Below, in pieces: positions 31,245 to 43,287 of a DNA stretch of 64,000 nt; the first letter of the stretch is position 1; each line of letters opens with the position of its first letter. This stretch comes from Liolophura sinensis. Lineage: Eukaryota; Mollusca; Polyplacophora; Chitonida; Chitonidae. The stretch covers positions 7,540,966 through 7,604,965 of the forward strand of contig NC_088296.1 in NCBI RefSeq assembly GCF_032854445.1, read 5' to 3'. A program made the position numbers and the translations under genes. The notes under the pieces are model-generated. The model ran no database searches and was not told the DNA's origin. It worked only from the letters and a program-made list of their open reading frames with translations.

Positions 31245-33480
31245 GGTACACGGTATGTAGACATGCAGAGCTGTAACAATACAGCTTACACAAACTGTAT
31301 TACAGTAAACCTAAACAAAACGATACTACATGGCTGAGAAAGTACTTTAGCAATACAACTTACACAAAATGTATTACCTAAAACCCCACATTCACGCTAC
31401 ATGGCGTGGACAGCCCTGCAAGAATACAACCTACAGAAACTGTATTACAGAAAACCCCACATTCACGCTACATGGCGTGGACAGCCCTGCAACAATACAA
31501 CCTACAGAAACTGTATTACAGTAAACCCCACACTCACATTGCACGATGTGGACATCGCTTCAAAAACACAACCTCCAGAAACTGTATTACAGTCAACCCC
31601 ACGCTTACATTGTACGATGTGGACAGCGCTTCAACAAGACAACTTACGGACACTGTATTACAGCAATCCACACACTCACACAACATGGTGTGGGCAGTGC
31701 TTCAACAGAAGTTATAGAAACTCAATTGCTGTAAACATACATAAACTCACGCTGCATGGTATGGACAGTATATCCACAATATAATTTCCACAAACTGAAT
31801 TACAGTAAAACCGCGAAAAAAATGTCATTGTACATGGCGTGGAGACTGTTCTAATAATACAACTTGCAGGAACTGAATTACAGTATCTCCCTAACAAACT
31901 CACACTGATGGTGTACATATCGTGCAGAGTGCTTTATTAACAAAACTTACAGTAACTGAATTGCAGTAGCTCCCTAACAAACTCACACTGATGGTGTACA
32001 TATCGTCCGGAGTGCTTTATTAACAAAACTTCCGGTAATTGAATTACAGTATCTCCCTAACAAACTCACACTGATGGTGTACATATCGTGCAGAGTGCTT
32101 TATTAACAAAACTTCCGGTAATTGAATTACAGTATCTCCCTAACAAACTCACACTGATGGTGTACATATCGTGCAGAGTGCTTTATTAACAAAACTTCCG
32201 GTAATTGAATTACAGTATCTCCCTAACAAACTCACACTGATGGTGTACATATCGTGCAGAGTGCTTTATTAACAAAACTTTCGGTAACTGAATTACAGTA
32301 TCTCCCTAACAAACTCACACTGATGGTGTATATATCGTGCAGAGTGCTTTATTAACAAAACTTCCGGTAACTGAATTGCAGTATCTCCTTAACAAACTCA
32401 CACTGATGGTGTATATATTGTGCAGAGTGCTTTATCAAAAAAACTTGCAGGAACTGAAATACAGTATCTCCCTAACAAACTCACACTGATGGTGTATATA
32501 TCGTGCAGAGCGCTTTATTAACAAAACTTCCGGTAACTGAATTGCAGTATCTCCTTAACAAACTCACACTGATGGTGTACATATCGTGCAGAGCGCTTTA
32601 TTAACAAAACTTTCGGTAACTGAAATACAGTATCTCCCTAACAAACTCACACTGATGGTGTATATATCGTGCAGAGCGCTTTATTAACAAAACTTTAGGT
32701 AACTGAATTACAGTATCTCCCTAACAAACTCACACTAATGGTGTACATATCGTGCAGAGCGCTTTATTAACAAAACTTCCGGTAACTGAATTACAGTATC
32801 TCCCTAACAAACTCACACTGATGGTGTACATATCGTGCAGAGCGCTTTATTAACAAAACTTGCAGGAACTGAATTGCAGTAGCTCCCTAACAAACTCACA
32901 CTGATGGTGTACATATCGTGCAGAGCGCTTTATTAACAAAACATGCAGGAACTGAATTGCAGTAGCTCCCTAACAAACTCACACTGATGGTGTACATATC
33001 GTGCAGAGCGCTTTATTAACAAAACTTGCAGGAACTGAATTACAGTATCTCCCTAACAAACTCACACTGATGGTGTATATATCGTGCAGAGCGCTTTATT
33101 AACAAAACTTGCAGGAACTGAATTGCAGTATCTCCCTAACAAACTCACACTGATGGTGTACATATCGTGCAGAGCGCTTTATTAACAAAACATGCAGGAA
33201 CTGAATTGCAGTAGCTCCCTAACAAACTCACACTGATGGTGTACATAGCGTGCAGAGTGCTTTATTAACAAAACTTACAGTAACTGAATTGCAGTAGCTC
33301 CCTAACAAACTCACACTGATGGTGTACATATCGTGCAGAGTGCTTTATTAACAAAACTTACAGTAACTGAATTGCAGTAGCTCCCTAACAAACTCACACG
33401 AATAGTATACGTGGCGTGCAGTTTGCTTCAACTGTACAACTTACAGAAACCAAATGAAAGTAACTGTGCTCAACCATGAA
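31245..33480. repeat. 3' flank satellite of gene B: 71-bp then 83-bp units
   Basis: First part (to about 31885): units near 71 bases with CACGCTACATGGCGTGGAC and CAACAATACAACCTACAG. From 31887 to 33381: eighteen 83-base units of CTCCCTAACAAACTCACACT, GATGGTGTACATATCGTGC, AGAGTGCTTTATTAACAAAA, CTGAATTGCAG, with the spacing exact between copies. Related arrays lie at 50640-51080 and 58540-59230. Confidence 0.92.
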
Positions 33481-33508
33481 GTATTGGGACATGTACTGCA
33501 CCCAATGG

Positions 33509-33805
33509 TAACGCATGTGGTGCATGGCCGACACGTCCTGGAGCCATTGGAGAAAGGAATTCCAGCAATTCTTACAACCTAGAAAGAAATGGCAGGAGGA
33601 TCGGCCTCACGTGAAACAAGGAGGCATTGCGCTTTTGCAGAACAGGTCACTTCACAGAAACGACTGGCCGACGGGGATCATTCAACGAGTTATTCCCAGT
33701 GAAGATGATCGCATCAGGAAGGCGGAGTTCAAGTTCATCCAGGAAGGCAAACCCACGACCTACATCAGATCCATTACAGAAGTGGTCGTACGGATTTCCA
33801 AGTAA
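33509..33805 (+). mobile_element. Pao/BEL retrotransposon fragment (C-terminal integrase region, DUF5641-like)
   Basis: An open frame of about 97 codons encodes WSHWRKEFQQFLQPRKKW, then GGIALLQNRSLHRNDWPTG, IIQRVIPSEDDRIRKAEF, ending in VVVRISK and TAA. The order R/W-rich start, KW, (G)(G/D)IxLL, R-xx-WPxG, RVxP-xxD-xxR is what I recall of the domain at the end of Pao/BEL polyproteins. No protease, reverse transcriptase, RNase H or LTR is seen nearby, so this is an isolated remnant with an intact frame. Confidence 0.7.
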
Positions 33806-35160
33806 CATTCCTGTTCTTTGCAAAACGCACTCAATGACTGTGTAGGACTGTTCGTGATCAAGTAAAATGACTTTTTCCTTTCAATCCAACGATGTTTACT
33901 AAACTTTCGTTATTAATTTGCCTGTTAACTGTATGCAGCTCGGTGATGAGGTAAAATTAACATTAGACAGGGAATGTACTGTCACATCGTAAGGATGAAC
34001 TATGTTTTGGAACTCTTCTGTTTCGGGTGTTATTTTCGTTCGTTGGCCGCTCGATATGAGTTTTTTTAACTGTAAACATTCATCTCCCCTAATTCATCCC
34101 CCAATTTCCGTTTAGAACTCAGTATTAGCAGTGTAAGTAAATGTCCTCAATTTGTTGAGCAATTTCTGTTTTAAAATATGTGTATGTTCTGACTCATCTC
34201 TTTTAACGTTAAATGGTCAATATATTTAATCACTAAGCTCTACAACAACGACAAGGAGTTATCGTTGATTTAAAATGTAACCTGTAAACTGGACTGTTGG
34301 TGTTCCATGATGTTTATGGAAATCAGTTTTGATAAAGGTCAACACGATATACTTTCGTTTGTGCGTGTGTTCATGCATTGAGAGTACTTGGATAGAATTT
34401 CAGCCGTTCGGCGAGCTGTGTACAGCTGCAGATATTATTTTTGGCCTGACACAGAGTTGTTGCTTACGCTTCATGATATTTGTAATGCCTACGTTTTTCT
34501 TCAACCCGTAGGTTTTTCCCCTAATTAATCTGTTTAGAACAGTCGACTGTGGTCAACCAAAATAAAACTAAACATTTTGTCACTCCTTGGAGGACTACCG
34601 TGTGCTGATTCAAAAGGAAGACCCGGCCTTAACTAGCTTCTTTTTTTCTCTGGGAGTGACGCAGTAATCCGGTCAAACAAGCCTTGGTTTATAGGAACGT
34701 GCCATGTGGACAGACTCTGTCTTGCTCGGAAGCTGTAGGCATTACTAAACGATATGTTTTCAAGATGTGACAGTAAAATTTTGAGCTCCGACCGTATGTG
34801 GTAAGGTCTGACAGCAACCTGTGGATGGGCATGGGTTTCTTCCGGGATCTGTATGGGGAATATTCTTGAGCATGGAGTATATCACCAATAAGGTAAACAA
34901 AAAAATTAGACTGGAAGTCATCCGACAAGAGCAGATTCTGTTTAGAATTATCTCCCTTGAATAAAAGAAAACCGTTCGCCCTTGAGCAGCGCGCTGAATT
35001 CTCCAATTTTTCCTAGGGATTTTTTTATCCCACTCAACCCTAACCTATTCAGTATTAAGCTGCATTGCACGTGACAATTGTCTGCATAAGGAGCCAATAG
35101 CTCATTTTCTGTAATTTCTGGTCTGATACCTCTAGTTGTAGCTCACTCTTCATGATATCT
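33806..35160. other. intergenic DNA with one SINE fragment
   Basis: A degraded family 1 fragment (plus) at about 34793-34895 (CGTATGTGGTAAGGTCTGAC, GAATATTCTTGAGCATGG, ATCACCAATAAGG). Otherwise nothing supported. Confidence 0.5.
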
Positions 35161-35164
35161 GTAC

Positions 35165-35530
35165 CCAGCGCAGAAAGTCATGTTCAACGCATAAGAAACC
35201 AGGTACAACCCGCGAGAAACCAGAGACATTTTCCAAGAAACCAGGTGAATTATAGTCCTCAGGAATTAAGAAACAATGCTCAGGAAATCAGGTTGGATGT
35301 ACAGGAAACGGTAGTGTACCCCGCAAACCAGGTACAATGTCGTGGCAAAGGCATAGGGTGCAAGAAACCAGGCACGGTGCGCAGAAGATCGAGTATAGTG
35401 CATAGAAAACCTATAGACACAGGACTCAGTAAAGTAGCTAAATTACGGAGAAATCACATACAGTGTACAGAGTACAGTGCGCAGGAAACTCAAACGAATC
35501 TGTAGGAAACCAGTTACAGTGCACATTAAA
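35165..35530. repeat. degenerate short tandem repeat around AGGAAACCAGGTACAGTG
   Basis: About fifteen loose units of roughly 20-26 bases sharing GAAACCAGGTACA. The 117-aa frame here reflects the repeat and shows no conserved domain. Confidence 0.55.
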
Positions 35531-36924
35531 CATTATGAGGTACCCTGTGCACAAAAGCGGTCCCACAGGTAAGGAATAGTTTCGGCTTGCAGGACCTAAC
35601 CAGGCAGTCATGAGTTTTTTGTTAGCTCATGAAAGAAGACATACAAGGACATTAAATTGTGAGCAAATTTAAAGCAAGACTTGATACGTACATGCATCAG
35701 GCATCGCGACAATTTATAACGTAATCAATGTATGAATTCTGTAATCCAAACACAGGCTGATAAAGGCGCTGGGAGGAGAGGAAAAAAACCATGAAAATTA
35801 ATGAAGGCATCTCAGTGGATTCTAAAAGCGAGCATTTGTTTACCCATCCCACTCCGCATGAATTCAGTGCCATCCGTTATCTTTACAAGATACACAGAAA
35901 TTACACACTGTATTATAACACACACTGGGCCATTTGAGTTAAGCCTATCGTAGAGACAGAGTACCGGGACACGGAACACACATGTACTTTCCAGGAATAC
36001 TTCCTGTGAAGGAATTGTTGAAAACTAATTAAGTCAGCGGGTGAATCGAGCTCACTTTACATGTTCTTGTAGAAATCGGTGAGTGCTAATAATACTGTGC
36101 GTACATATCATATGGAAGATTTCATCTGACTATTACAGCACGAGAAACAATTAATACCAAAAATCATGTTATATGTTAATTCACTCGTATCTACATACGC
36201 TACCTCAGTCACTGCATTATGATCGCTGACGGCTAATGCGTGTCTAGTAACATCACTGTAGTTTTATGGGTCTATTGATGAGAATCACCAGAGGCCATTT
36301 ATGGAGCGATGAAGAAATATGAAGACATTGCCAGACAGTAGTTTCACCCAGGTACACCGTGTCAGTGCGCTTAAGGGAATTGGCCGTGTGTTATAGTCAA
36401 ATATTAGCTTCCTTTCCTGGTGTTTTCTTCATTGTTTTGTTTTAATTTATATGTAATGATTAGCCATTGAATAACAGTTGTAGTTATGTTTAAAGCCTTG
36501 CTTTCATTTTCTTTTAACGTTACGCTGCGAAAGGTTATCTAATGCGCTTGCGCTATTTTGATGGTCGTAACGGTGAATGTCACATATCGGTTGGTACCTT
36601 AATAGCCTGTGGTAAGGTACGTAACGAAAAGATTTACATCTTGTAAATCATCCTACATGCATGTATTTAATAGCTCCTAATTGTATTTAGGCTTTCCTTG
36701 CGGCTATCGAGCGGTGATCATTGATGATCATTTGGATATAATTCCGAAAACGATCGAAAAAATTGTGACAGATTAGTTGGCTGTGAATGTGTTTGTTTTT
36801 TAAGCTCATTTTCCCATTGCTCTAGTCTTTGGCGTCAGCAGCGTTAACCCGTCGCTGTGTAACATTCAAGTGATCGTTTGACTTCGCTGACATTAAATTG
36901 TTTAATGGTGGTAAGTTTTTTTTA

Positions 36925-37070
36925 TTTATTGATTTGATTTATGTTTTACACCGTTCTCAAGAATATTTCACTTATACGACGGCGGCCAGCATTATGGTGA
37001 TTGGAAACCGGGCAGAGCCCGGGGAAAACCCACGACCATCCGCAGGTTGCTGTCAGACCTTTCCACTTCC
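36925..37070 (-). mobile_element. SINE family 1 fragment, minus (copy 1 of duplication)
   Basis: GATTTATGTTTTACACCG, GGCGGCCAGCATTATGGTG, GGAAACCGGGCAGAGCCCGG and CCATCCGCAGGTTGCTGTC. Repeated at 40805-40965 in copy 2. Confidence 0.75.
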
Positions 37071-38107
37071 CACTGTCACGCTGTTGTCGCTGGTCCGGAT
37101 TTACTCGTCGTTTCCTCCATATTATCTTTATTTCTACAAAAAGATGCACGTCCTTATTGTGTCTCAATTCACTTCTTTTGTCTTCAGTCGTATGCGTCAA
37201 TATCGAAATTTTTACGAAGGGCTAGAGCAAATTATTTTTAGTGAATGCCCGTGGTCTTCAACAAACTTTATTCCATCAAATGTTTCTTGAAATTGTGCAA
37301 TTAGTATGCTTCTGTGGCATTTAACAAAGGAAATGGCCTTGCCACAACAAGACACGGCATATGGTCAAAGGACCAAATACTGGGATTTGTATACGTGTAT
37401 CACAAATAAACTCTCCGCATAAAGAGAGAAAACGCACTGAGGGTCACTTCTTACAGAAGAAAAAAACAAAAAAATGATGCCAAAATCAGATTAAATAGCG
37501 TCAAAACTTATTTGCAAATATGGGCTTTAATATTTTTTTTGGGGGGGGGATTTTTTTTCTGACGAGAAAAGGGTATTTGAAAATATTTTTGTATGGTTGG
37601 TATTTGGGACCGACTTTTGATATTCATCGTTGTCGCATAATTATGATGTAAATAAGGATGAGATGCTTGTCTAATAAATTTATTTGAATATAAATTTGTT
37701 GTTTATATCGATACACATGCACTTAACCTAAATTATGATAACATATTAAATATATTTATATCATCCAAATTGAGGTTTAATACATTTGTTAGGTGAAAGG
37801 AACAAATTCAAGTGCAAACTTATTTATTAAACCTGTGATATATCCTCATTTATGACATTATTAAACAAAGACTATACATACCAAAATGTGGTCCCAGATA
37901 CCCACTATACCAACAAGTATTTTCAAATGTCTTTTTCCCCCTTACGGAAAAATCGGAAAAAAATAATAAAGACCACATTATGGAACAACTTTTCTCACTA
38001 TTTTATCTGAATTTTATGTCCTTTTCATGTTTTTTTTTATGTTTCCATCTGTAAGGCTCTTATCCGATAGGATGTTAGAACGTGGTCGGAATGTTTAGTT
38101 CTTGACG

Positions 38108-38300
38108 TATCGGATGGGGGCTTTACGCCGTACTCTATGCCGTACGTCTTTCATTTTATCATATATATTACACTTACACGACAACGGCCAACACTGTGTT
38201 GAGAGGAAAGACCCGGGGAAACCCATGATCACACGCAGGTAGCTGGAAGATCATGTTACATATGATTTGCATGAGCTGGAATTTGAACTTCGGACAGCGA
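38108..38300 (-). mobile_element. old SINE family 1 copy, minus (copy 1 of duplication)
   Basis: CTTTACGCCGTACTC, CACTTACACGACAACGGCC, GACCCGGGGAAACCCATGA, GAGCTGGAATTTGAACTTC. Repeated at 41992-42180. Confidence 0.6.
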
Positions 38301-38479
38301 TCGTAAACCAATATTAGTATGCAATGTTTTACGTAATGTTTTAGTGATATGGCAACGAGGAGACATTAGGTGCGTGTAGACATACTTTGTTCCCTTATGT
38401 CAGGACGAGTTCATGCCACCAAAATGCTCCTTCCACTGAAGTATCTTGCCGAGGACACAACTGTCACCCCTGTATTGCC

Positions 38480-38588
38480 CGACCCGTAATGACCCATGAG
38501 CCTTTCACCAATGCGGTCGCTATGAGTTCAGCTCAAGCTGTCTTCCTCTCCGGGCTTAACTGGGAAGGTCTTGCGGCAACCTGGTCGT

Positions 38589-38663
<75 letters not shown>

Positions 38664-38724
38664 TGGGAAGGCCTTGCGGCAACCTGGTCGTGGTATACAT
38701 ATATATATATATATATACAGTGAC

Positions 38725-38784
<60 letters not shown>

Positions 38785-38785
38785 C
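38480..38785 (+). mobile_element. SINE family 1 head joined to (TA)n, with its break sequence repeated
   Basis: Head from CCGTAATGACCCATGAGCC to GGTCTTGCGGCAACCTGG, then (TA)n at 38591-38662. The words CTGGGAAGGCCTTGCGGC and AACCTGGTCGTGGTATA are repeated after the run, followed by more TA runs (38697-38717, 38728-38781). The 3' end of the SINE is absent. Confidence 0.75.
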
Positions 38786-38839
38786 TGTGTTCATTGGAAT
38801 AAAGTGTTTGACCGCTTCAGCTGTAATGACCTATATCAG

Positions 38840-39670
38840 TTTGGTCAAAATGGGGGGGGGGGGGAGGGAGTCTGTTTCATAATTAACAAGACAACAAAGA
38901 TTGCAAAAGTTGTTAAATTTGACTAAAAACTATAGAATATGTTGGGAATTGGCCTTGCGATTATTGACCCGAAACGTCCTCATGACGGCCGGTATACAAA
39001 TGTGTGTTTAGATAGATGCATAGATTCGACATTTCACATTGACTAATTATTGAATTTTAATGATATGCAGATAGAAAAATCTTTGTCTGATGAAATTGAA
39101 TCTGGTTTCACTTTGTTTTGCGATGCATCGTTATTCTGTAAATTGGAATTAAAACCGGAAAAGAGTGTTTTGTTATGTTGTAAATGCAGCGTAACCGCAA
39201 CCCATTGATGCTGTGAAGTAAAAAATTGGTCAGGAGGTAGATCAACTACTGCTCTTTATAAAATGAGGTGTGCAGGTTTCCCCCAGACAAAACCCCATTT
39301 CCTCCGTCATAATGCTGTCTGCCGTCATGTAAGTGAAATATTCTTGAGTACGGCGAAAAACTACACAGCTGTAAATAAAGGCCATGGCTGTTTTCTTCTT
39401 AACTGTGCGTTTTTTTTTTTAATTTTACCACTTTGGCATTCAGACTTGTTTTCTAAGCAGAGGAAAAACAAGAAAAACTTCAAGAAAAAGACAATAAGAG
39501 AGTCGGGTTACGTTTTGCTTCTCGCTTTTGTTGAAACATCCATGTATGTCACACTATCACTGGGTGATTATTTCGGGGCTCGAGGTAACTAAGCCGGGCC
39601 TCGACATAACCAGCCAATCGTTTCGCGGCAGGTATCACGATTTAGACGAAACCACCAAGCGAGTTGCAAT
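38840..39670. repeat. block paralogous to 55646-56345
   Basis: Shares the G run, TTAACAAGACAACA, ACTATAGAATATGTTGGGAA, CATTGACC-like and GGAAAAACAAGAAAAACTTC with the sequence upstream of locus D. It includes a family 1 SINE 3' fragment (about 39270-39368). It lies upstream of gene C just as its partner lies upstream of D, supporting a C/D segmental duplication. Confidence 0.75.
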
Positions 39671-40804
39671 CTGACTGTATGAATTCTGTAATCCAAACAC
39701 AGGCTGATAAAGGCGCTGGGAGGAGAGGAAAAAACCATGAAAATTATTGAAGGCATTTCAGTGGATTCTAAAAGCGAGCAATTGTTTACCCATCCCAGTC
39801 CGCATGAATTCAGTGCCATCCGTTATCTTTACAAGATACACAGAAATTACACACTGTATTATAACACACACTGGACCATTTGAGTTAAGCATATCGTAGA
39901 GTACCGGGACACGGAACACACATGTACTTTCCAGGAATACTTCCTGTGAAGGAATTGTTGAAAACTAATTAAGTCAGCGGGTGAATCGAGCTCACTTTAC
40001 ATGTTCTTGTAGAAATCGGTGAGTGCTAATAATACTGTGCGTACGTATCATATGGAAGATTTCATCTGACTATTACAGCACGAGAAACAATTAATACTAA
40101 AAATCATGTTATATGTTAATTCACTCGTATCTACATACGCTACCTCAGTCACTGCATTATGATCGCTGACGGCTAATACGTGCCTATTAACATCACTGTA
40201 GTTTTATGGGTCTATTGGTGAGAATCACCAGAGGCCATTTATGGAGCGATGAATAAATATGAAGACATTGCAGACAGTAGTTTCACCCAGGTACATCGTG
40301 TCAGTGCGCTTAAGGGAATTGGCCGTGTGTTATAGTCAAATATCAGCTTCCTTTCCTGGTGTTTTCTTCATTGTTTTGCTTTGATTTATATGTAATGATT
40401 AGCCATTGAATAACAGTTGTAGTTATGTTTAAAGCCTTGCTTTCATTTTCTTTTAACGTTACGCTGCGAAAGGTTATCTAATGTGCTTGCGCTATTTTGA
40501 TGGTCGTAACGGTGAATGTCACATATCGGTTGGTACCTTACTAGCCTGTGGTAGCTCCTAATTGTATTTAGGCCTTCCTTGTGGCTATCGAGCGGTGATC
40601 ATTGATGATCATTTGGATATAATTCCGAAAGTGATCGAAAAAATTGTGACAGATTAGTTGGCTGTGAATGTGTTTGTTTTTTAAGCTCATTTTCCCATTG
40701 CTCTAGTCTTTGGCGTCAGCAGCGTTAACCCGTCGCTGTGTAACATTCATGTGATCGTTTGACTTCGCTGACATTAAATTGTTTAATGGTGGTAAGTTTT
40801 TTTT

Positions 40805-40965
40805 ATTTATTTATTTGATTTATGTTTTACACCGTTCTCAATTATTTCACTTATACGACGGTGGCCAGCATTATGGTGATTGGAAACCGGGCAGAGCCCG
40901 GGGAAAACCCACGACTATCCGCAGGTTGCTGTCAGATCTTTCCACTTCCCACTGTCACGCTGTTG
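40805..40965 (-). mobile_element. SINE family 1 fragment, minus (copy 2 of duplication)
   Basis: Same insertion as 36925-37070, carried along by the duplication; it lacks GAA of CAAGAATATT. Confidence 0.75.
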
Positions 40966-41991
40966 TCGCTGGTCCGGATTTACTCGTCGTTTCCTTCATA
41001 TTATCTTTATTTCTACAAAAAGATGCACGTCCTTAACGTGTCTCAATTCACTTCTTTCGTCTTCAGTCGTATGCGTCAATATCGAAATTTTTACGAAGGG
41101 CTAGAGCAAATTATTTTTAGTGAATGCCCGTGGTCTTCAACAAACTTTATTCCATCAAATGGTTCTTGAAATTGTGCAATTAGTATGCTTCTGTGGCATT
41201 TAACAAAGGAAATGGCCTTGCCACAACAAGACACGGCATATGGTCAAAGGACCAAATACTGGGATTTGTATACGTGTATCACAAATAAACTCTCCGCATA
41301 AAGAGAGAAAACGCACTGAGGGTCACTTCTTACAGAAGAAAAAAACAAAAAAATGATGCCAAAATCAGATGAAATAGCGTCAAAACTTAATTGCAAATAT
41401 GGGCTTTAATATTTTTTTGGGGGGGATTTTTTTTCTGACGAGAAAAGGGTATTTGAAAATATTTTTGTATGGTTGGTATTTGGGACCGACGTTTGATATT
41501 CATCGTTGTCGCATAATTATGATGTAAATAAGGATGAGATGCTTGTCTAATAAATTTATTTGAATATAAATTTGTTGTTTATATCGATACACATGCACTT
41601 AACCTAAATTATGATAACATATTAAATATATTTATATCATCCAAATTGAGGTTTAATACATTTGTTAGGTGAAAGGAACAAATTCAAGTGCAAACTTATT
41701 TATTAAACCTGTGATATATCCTCATTTATGACATTTTTTAACAAAGACTATAAATACCAAAAGGTGGTCCCAAATACCCACTATACCAACAAGTATTTTC
41801 AAATGTCTTTTTACCTTAAGGAAAAATCGGAAAAAAATAATAAAGACCACATTATGGAACAACTTTTCTCACTCTTTTATCTGAATTTTATGTCCTTTTC
41901 ATGTTTTTTTTATGCTTCCATCTGTAAGGCTCTTATCCGATAGAATGTTAGAACGTGGTCGGAATGTTTAGTTCTTGACGTATCGGATGGG

Positions 41992-42180
41992 GGATTTACG
42001 CCGTACTCTATGCCGTACGTCTTTTATTTTATCATATATATTACACTTACACGACAACGGCCAACACTGTGTTGAGAGGAAAGACCCGGGGAAACCCATG
42101 ATCACACGCAGGTAGCTGGAATATCATGTTACATATGATTTGCATGAGCTGGAATTTGAACTTCGGACAGCGATCGTAAA
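41992..42180 (-). mobile_element. old SINE family 1 copy, minus (copy 2 of duplication)
   Basis: Same insertion as 38108-38300. Confidence 0.6.
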
Positions 42181-42273
42181 CCAATATTAGTATGCAATGT
42201 TTGACGTAATGTTTTAGTGATATGGCAACGAGGAGACATTAGGTGCGTGTAGACATACTTTGTTCCCTTATGT

Positions 42274-42760
42274 GGACAGTTCATTGATGTTTGTACATGT
42301 GGCATACGAATTATGTTCAACGGGTGTGCAAATAGCTAACACCGTCAACTTCTTGGATAAAGGACATAGTCATGTGTAAACAGACCGTTTTCTTGTTTCA
42401 CCCTTGATGTTCATGATAGTTCATAACATTTGACACCCATGACACTTTATTATCAAATCACTGTATAGAATCATTCCAGTAGCCAATTTCAAAAACATAT
42501 CAGCTTAAGTGCTAGCTTAAACGTTCTACGTGTACGCTGGTCAGGATTTAAGGAACAGACATGCGCTAAACAGTAATAGTATAACGGGGAAGTCGTGAAA
42601 TTTATCTCAGACTTTAGCAGGGTCGTTCAAAGTACTGTTGCGCAGGGTTTGTTTGTTTTGTTTGTTTGTTTTATTTTTATACAGTCACTTACAGAACCTT
42701 GTGTTTAAGAGCTCCAAAAATTCGACAAAACAACAAAGAACCGTTAATTCAGAAAGGTTT
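42274..42760. other. flank upstream of gene C, nothing coding
   Basis: AT-rich. A T/G-rich run near 42646-42680 gives a spurious hydrophobic frame. No signal-peptide exon with a phase-1 donor was found here. Confidence 0.4.
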
Positions 42761-42764
42761 GGAT

Positions 42765-42970
42765 GTATATACCCTTGGGGTTTTATGTCGCACTTAACAC
42801 AATTTTTTGACCCTATGACGACGAGGAGTCAATTGTGCGCACATATACCCCGTCTTCTTGTGGCATAGCACGTCTGTACCGTCAAATTGCTGCCGCAATT
42901 AAAGTGTCTTGCCGAAGCCACCTCACATGACACCCCATCCATTCACATTATACTGACACCGTACCAAATG
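42765..42970 (-). mobile_element. SINE family 2-like copy, minus orientation
   Basis: Plus strand GGTTTTATGTCGCACTTAAC, TTTTTTGACCCTATGACGAC and GTGTCTTGCCGAAGCCACC, the reverse of family 2 3' regions; diverged and without a recognisable head. Confidence 0.55.
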
Positions 42971-43116
42971 GTCCTGTTTCTTAGATCTAACCTCTCAGTG
43001 CTAAGCACCAAGGCAGAACAGTCTGTGTTTGTATCTATATGGCATACATGCACATCATTTTTATGTGAAAAGCCTTTGGCGACTTCGCTGTCTCAACTGT
43101 CATAATTTATATTCAG

Positions 43117-43287
43117 TATTTATGGCTACAACTAAAACAAGAGCTGATGTCGTCGGTATTTTATCACCTTGTGGCGTCAACAGCCAATGTCCCGACAAAG
43201 CCGCCTGTCTTCATTTTCTCGACAGAAAACAATGCGCCTGCAATGAAGGATACGTGGCGTCCACGAGTATGGCCGTCTGTGAGAGAG
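43117..43287 (+). CDS. Gene C exon: EGF-like module
   Basis: Acceptor TATATTCAG, donor AGAG|GTGAGA; 57 codons. Begins FMATTKTRADVVGILS and then six cysteines in C-x5-C-x5-C-x8-C-x-C-x13-C with the CAC core and NEGYV, a good EGF match. The relic in D at about 56615-56779 has a stop and a lost cysteine. Confidence 0.7.

Larger units (their letters stand above)
35732..38395. repeat. 2.6-kb direct duplication, copy 1
   Basis: Aligns nearly base for base with 39677-42273, from TATGAATTCTGTAATCC to GACATACTTTGTTCCC. Copy 1 has about 70 bases near 36615-36685 that copy 2 lacks. Both copies contain the same minus-orientation SINE remnants. No gene is seen in it. Confidence 0.9.
39677..42273. repeat. 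2.6-kb direct duplication, copy 2
   Basis: Partner of 35732-38395 with few differences. It separates the 38840-39670 block from gene C. Short open frames in it (for example 41728-41943) have no features. Confidence 0.9.

Noticed and set aside
38387-38926. 179-aa frame with Tyr-Ile runs
   Set aside because: SINE sequence plus TA microsatellite; not a gene.
42638-42868. Hydrophobic start (CLFCLFVLFLY) as a signal peptide for gene C
   Set aside because: Arises from a TTTG repeat, needs a non-ATG start and lacks a phase-1 donor.
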